The position numbers and the translations under genes were made by a program. From Niabella sp. (GTDB taxonomy: Bacteria; Bacteroidota; Bacteroidia; Chitinophagales; Chitinophagaceae), in assembly GCF_030150205.1 (NCBI RefSeq), contig NZ_JASLGT010000010.1, forward strand, positions 1 to 64,000: DNA of 64,000 nt, given 5' to 3'. The notes below the pieces were generated by a model that was not told the DNA's origin, ran no database searches, and worked only from the letters and a program-made list of their open reading frames with translations. Below are positions 61,943-64,000 of this stretch, piece after piece (positions within the stretch are counted from its first letter, which is position 1; each line of letters starts with the position of its first letter).

Positions 61943-63394
61943 TTGGAAACAGAGAATGCACCCGTTGTTTATCGTTATCTGCCCTGGATTGCGGCCCTCG
62001 CGATCTTTATGCAATCGCTGGATGGTACGATTCTGAATACTGCCCTGCCTTCTATTGCTGCGGACTTACACCGCTCGCCTTTAAGCATGCAGTCGATCAT
62101 TGTCAGCTATGTACTCATCCTGGCCTTGCTGATTCCGCTGAGCGGATGGATGTCGGATCGTTTTGGTTCGCGGAAAATTTTTATCTGGGCGGTGGGGTTA
62201 TTTACTCTTGGTTCGTTGCTCAGTGCGCTTTCTACCAGTTTGGCGGCACTGATCCTTTCCCGGGTAGTGCAGGCCATTGGCGGCTCTATGATGGTGCCGG
62301 TTGCAAGGTTGGCAATCCTCTATACCTATTCAAAAGACAAACTGCTGGGCGTTATCAATTTTATAACCATCCCCGGGTTGGTAGGACCCATTATCGGACC
62401 AACACTTGGTGGCTGGCTGGTGGATGTAGCCAGCTGGCATTGGATTTTTTTGATCAACATCCCGGTTGGAATCGCCGGTATGGCCTTTGCCCGGAGGGTG
62501 ATGCCCAACTATATTTACCGGGGCAAACCCTTTGATACGCTGGGGATGCTGCTTTTTGGAGGTTCCCTGGTTTGTATAACGGTGGCCATAGAACTGGGTT
62601 CGGAAAAGCTGGTAGAAGGATGGTACCTGTTAGGTGTTGCCCTGCTTGGTGTAGTACTGATGCAAGCCTATTATACGCATTTTAAGAAACAGCAATTTCC
62701 GCTGATCGATCTGCATCTGATCCGGATCCGGACATTGCGCATTGGTGTTTTTGGAAATTTGCTCACCCGCCTGGGCATTGGCGGTATGCCCTTGCTGCTG
62801 CCGCTTTTTTTTCAGGTAGGATTCGGACATACGGCCATGGTATCGGGTATGATGCTGATTCCCTCTGCCATCACCACTATTATGGTGAAGCCCTGGGTAG
62901 TACCTATTGTGCGGCGCTTTGGTTATAAAAAAACACTGATTGTAAACACCATGCTGATTGCTATGGTAATTATGCTTTTTTCGATTCCGAATGCGCAAAC
63001 TCCGTTACCATTGTTGATTCCTTACCTGGTATTATTCGGTGCTGTAAATTCCATTCAAATGGCTACAATGAATACACTTGCATTATCTGATCTGAATAAT
63101 GAAAATGCCAGTATGGGCAATAGCCTGCTGCTGGTGATGCAGCAATTGTCTATTAGCCTCGGGGTATCGGTGGGCGCTTATCTTTTATCAAAATATGGAA
63201 GTGCTTCCTGGATCCGGAAAGGAGATTCGGTTACTGTGTTTAAATATACATTTATGACAATGGGAGCGGTTACCGCATTGGCCGGGCTGATCTTTTTCCG
63301 GCTAAAGGCTACCGATGGCAGTACACTGGCTGGGCGTGGTACGGAGGCGCCTGACGGAAATACCGTCGAAAAACCGGTAACCCCGGAAGCTTAG
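61943..63394 (+). CDS. MFS drug transporter, DHA2 (EmrB/QacA-like) family
   Basis: A proton-driven multidrug exporter with 14 predicted membrane helices. It opens with the DHA2 motif FMQSLDGTILNTALPSIA and has motif A GWMSDRFGSRK after helix 2, and motif C-like GLVGPIIGPTLGGWLVD in helix 5. The start is uncertain: no ATG is in frame before the first helix. I choose TTG 61943 (ETENAPVVYRY), 32 bp after pdxH, giving 483 residues; the frame is open from GTG 61883 inside pdxH. Confidence 0.88.
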   Translation: METENAPVVYRYLPWIAALAIFMQSLDGTILNTALPSIAADLHRSPLSMQSIIVSYVLILALLIPLSGWMSDRFGSRKIFIWAVGLFTLGSLLSALSTSLAALILSRVVQAIGGSMMVPVARLAILYTYSKDKLLGVINFITIPGLVGPIIGPTLGGWLVDVASWHWIFLINIPVGIAGMAFARRVMPNYIYRGKPFDTLGMLLFGGSLVCITVAIELGSEKLVEGWYLLGVALLGVVLMQAYYTHFKKQQFPLIDLHLIRIRTLRIGVFGNLLTRLGIGGMPLLLPLFFQVGFGHTAMVSGMMLIPSAITTIMVKPWVVPIVRRFGYKKTLIVNTMLIAMVIMLFSIPNAQTPLPLLIPYLVLFGAVNSIQMATMNTLALSDLNNENASMGNSLLLVMQQLSISLGVSVGAYLLSKYGSASWIRKGDSVTVFKYTFMTMGAVTALAGLIFFRLKATDGSTLAGRGTEAPDGNTVEKPVTPEA

Positions 63395-63483
63395 TAAAAA
63401 ACGATTTGTAACTATATTTCAGGAATCAATAAAATCTTCTTTGGTTAGTGCTATCCTATAAGCACCTGCAAGCTTAAATAAGA

Positions 63484-63505
63484 AACGCCCCGTTTCCGGA
63501 GCGTT
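63484..63505 (-). terminator. Terminator of carA with GAAA tetraloop
   Basis: On the minus strand AACGCTCCG-GAAA-CGGGGCGTT forms a 9-bp stem (one T-G wobble) followed by TCTTATTT. It lies 6 bp after the carA stop. On the plus strand the wobble becomes a mismatch, so it favours the carA direction, but it may also stop transcripts from the MFS gene. Confidence 0.75.
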
Positions 63506-63511
63506 CTCGTT

Positions 63512-64000
63512 TTAATTATTTTTAGATTGTTTGATCAGGTTGATAAAATCATCAAACAGGTACCGGGAATCATATGGACCGGGTGTGCTTTCGGGGTGGT
63601 ATTGAACCGAAAAAGCCGGTTTGCCTTTGATCCGGATGCCTTCGATGGACTGATCATTCAGGTTTACATGTGTGATTTCTACCAGTTCGGAAGCCTTTAC
63701 AGACTCCGGATCTACTCCAAATCCGTGATTTTGAGTAGTGATTTCAGATTTGCCCGTTACCAGGTTTTTTACCGGGTGATTCAGCCCGCGGTGGCCATGG
63801 TGCATTTTAAAAGTAGCGATACCATTGGCCAATGCCAGCAGCTGGTGTCCCAGGCAGATACCAAACATTGGTTTGCCTTCATTCAGGATCTCTTTCAGCT
63901 GCTCTACGGCGTAGTCCATAGCCGCCGGGTCGCCGGGACCATTCGAAATAAAATACCCGTCTGGATTAAATGCCTTTACTTCTGCCAACGGTGTTTTGGC
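63512..64000 (-). CDS. carA: Carbamoyl-phosphate synthase small subunit, C-terminal part
   Basis: The frame runs off the right edge; 162 residues are visible. They form the glutamine amidotransferase domain: ISNGPGDPAAMDYAVEQLKE, the nucleophile Cys in GICLGHQLLALANG, NHGFGVDPESV and the His-Glu pair in VQYHPESTPGP. It supplies ammonia from glutamine for carbamoyl phosphate used in pyrimidine and arginine synthesis. The N-terminal domain and start lie outside the window. Confidence 0.95.
   Translation of the reverse strand, partial: AKTPLAEVKAFNPDGYFISNGPGDPAAMDYAVEQLKEILNEGKPMFGICLGHQLLALANGIATFKMHHGHRGLNHPVKNLVTGKSEITTQNHGFGVDPESVKASELVEITHVNLNDQSIEGIRIKGKPAFSVQYHPESTPGPYDSRYLFDDFINLIKQSKNN

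Noticed and set aside
1..64000. tRNA or rRNA genes
   Set aside because: I scanned the gaps by eye for T-loop and CCA-end patterns and for rRNA-like stretches and saw none; a covariance-model search would settle it.

Overview
The window looks like a chromosome segment of a Bacteroidota bacterium, most likely family Chitinophagaceae; the genus (Niabella-like) is a guess. The grounds are paired SusC/SusD outer-membrane genes, fused CcoN-CcoO of a cbb3 oxidase, TAnnTTTG-type -7 promoter boxes, few Shine-Dalgarno sequences, TonB C-terminal domain fusions and a REP-associated transposase. No rRNA, tRNA or CRISPR was seen.

Layout. 1-132 is the tail of an IS630-like transposase. 906-21295 is one head-to-tail run of twelve genes, very likely a single operon: SusC, SusD, fasciclin lipoprotein, DUF5007-like lipoprotein, a second SusC, SusD and fasciclin lipoprotein, then four lipoproteins built on a delta-60 propeller, an M60 peptidase fold, an alkaline phosphatase fold and DUF1735/tachylectin, and last a phosphodiester-glycosidase fold. 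It starts behind a good promoter (573-604) with a long leader and ends at a strong terminator (21316-21347). The peptidase-like and phosphatase-like members have lost their catalytic or metal-binding residues and the glycosidase-like one has a suspicious substitution, so the operon looks like a surface capture and import machine assembled from retired enzyme folds. ApbE and a GH20 hexosaminidase follow.

24.7-29.3 kb holds a cyclophilin, a RAYT transposase with REP hairpins both beside and inside its own gene, a GroES-like/cupin pair and a BlaI/BlaR1-type regulator pair. 29.6-38.3 kb is a complete cbb3 oxidase operon (copper ATPase, CcoS, CcoNO, CcoQ, CcoP, CcoG, FixH, TauE-like protein), including two tiny genes. 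38.3-48.4 kb carries a transglutaminase-like protein, an MscS channel, a sulfatase, a DUF1080 protein, an ECF sigma factor with a large anti-sigma/TonB fusion, a VIT transporter and ornithine aminotransferase.

48.7-64 kb is mostly housekeeping (ispE, a DUF151 nuclease, pgi, threonine aldolase, aspartate kinase, an FKBP, YfiT, a Nudix hydrolase, pdxH, an MFS pump and the C-terminal part of carA). It contains three unusual pieces: a YafK-like L,D-transpeptidase fused to a TonB C-terminal domain; a 0.9-kb block of six 83/84-bp palindromic modules joined by inverted heptamer arrays between lysC and an orphan ABC ATPase; and a DUF234-type AAA ATPase gene preceded by two copies of one palindrome, each with a 17-bp spacer.
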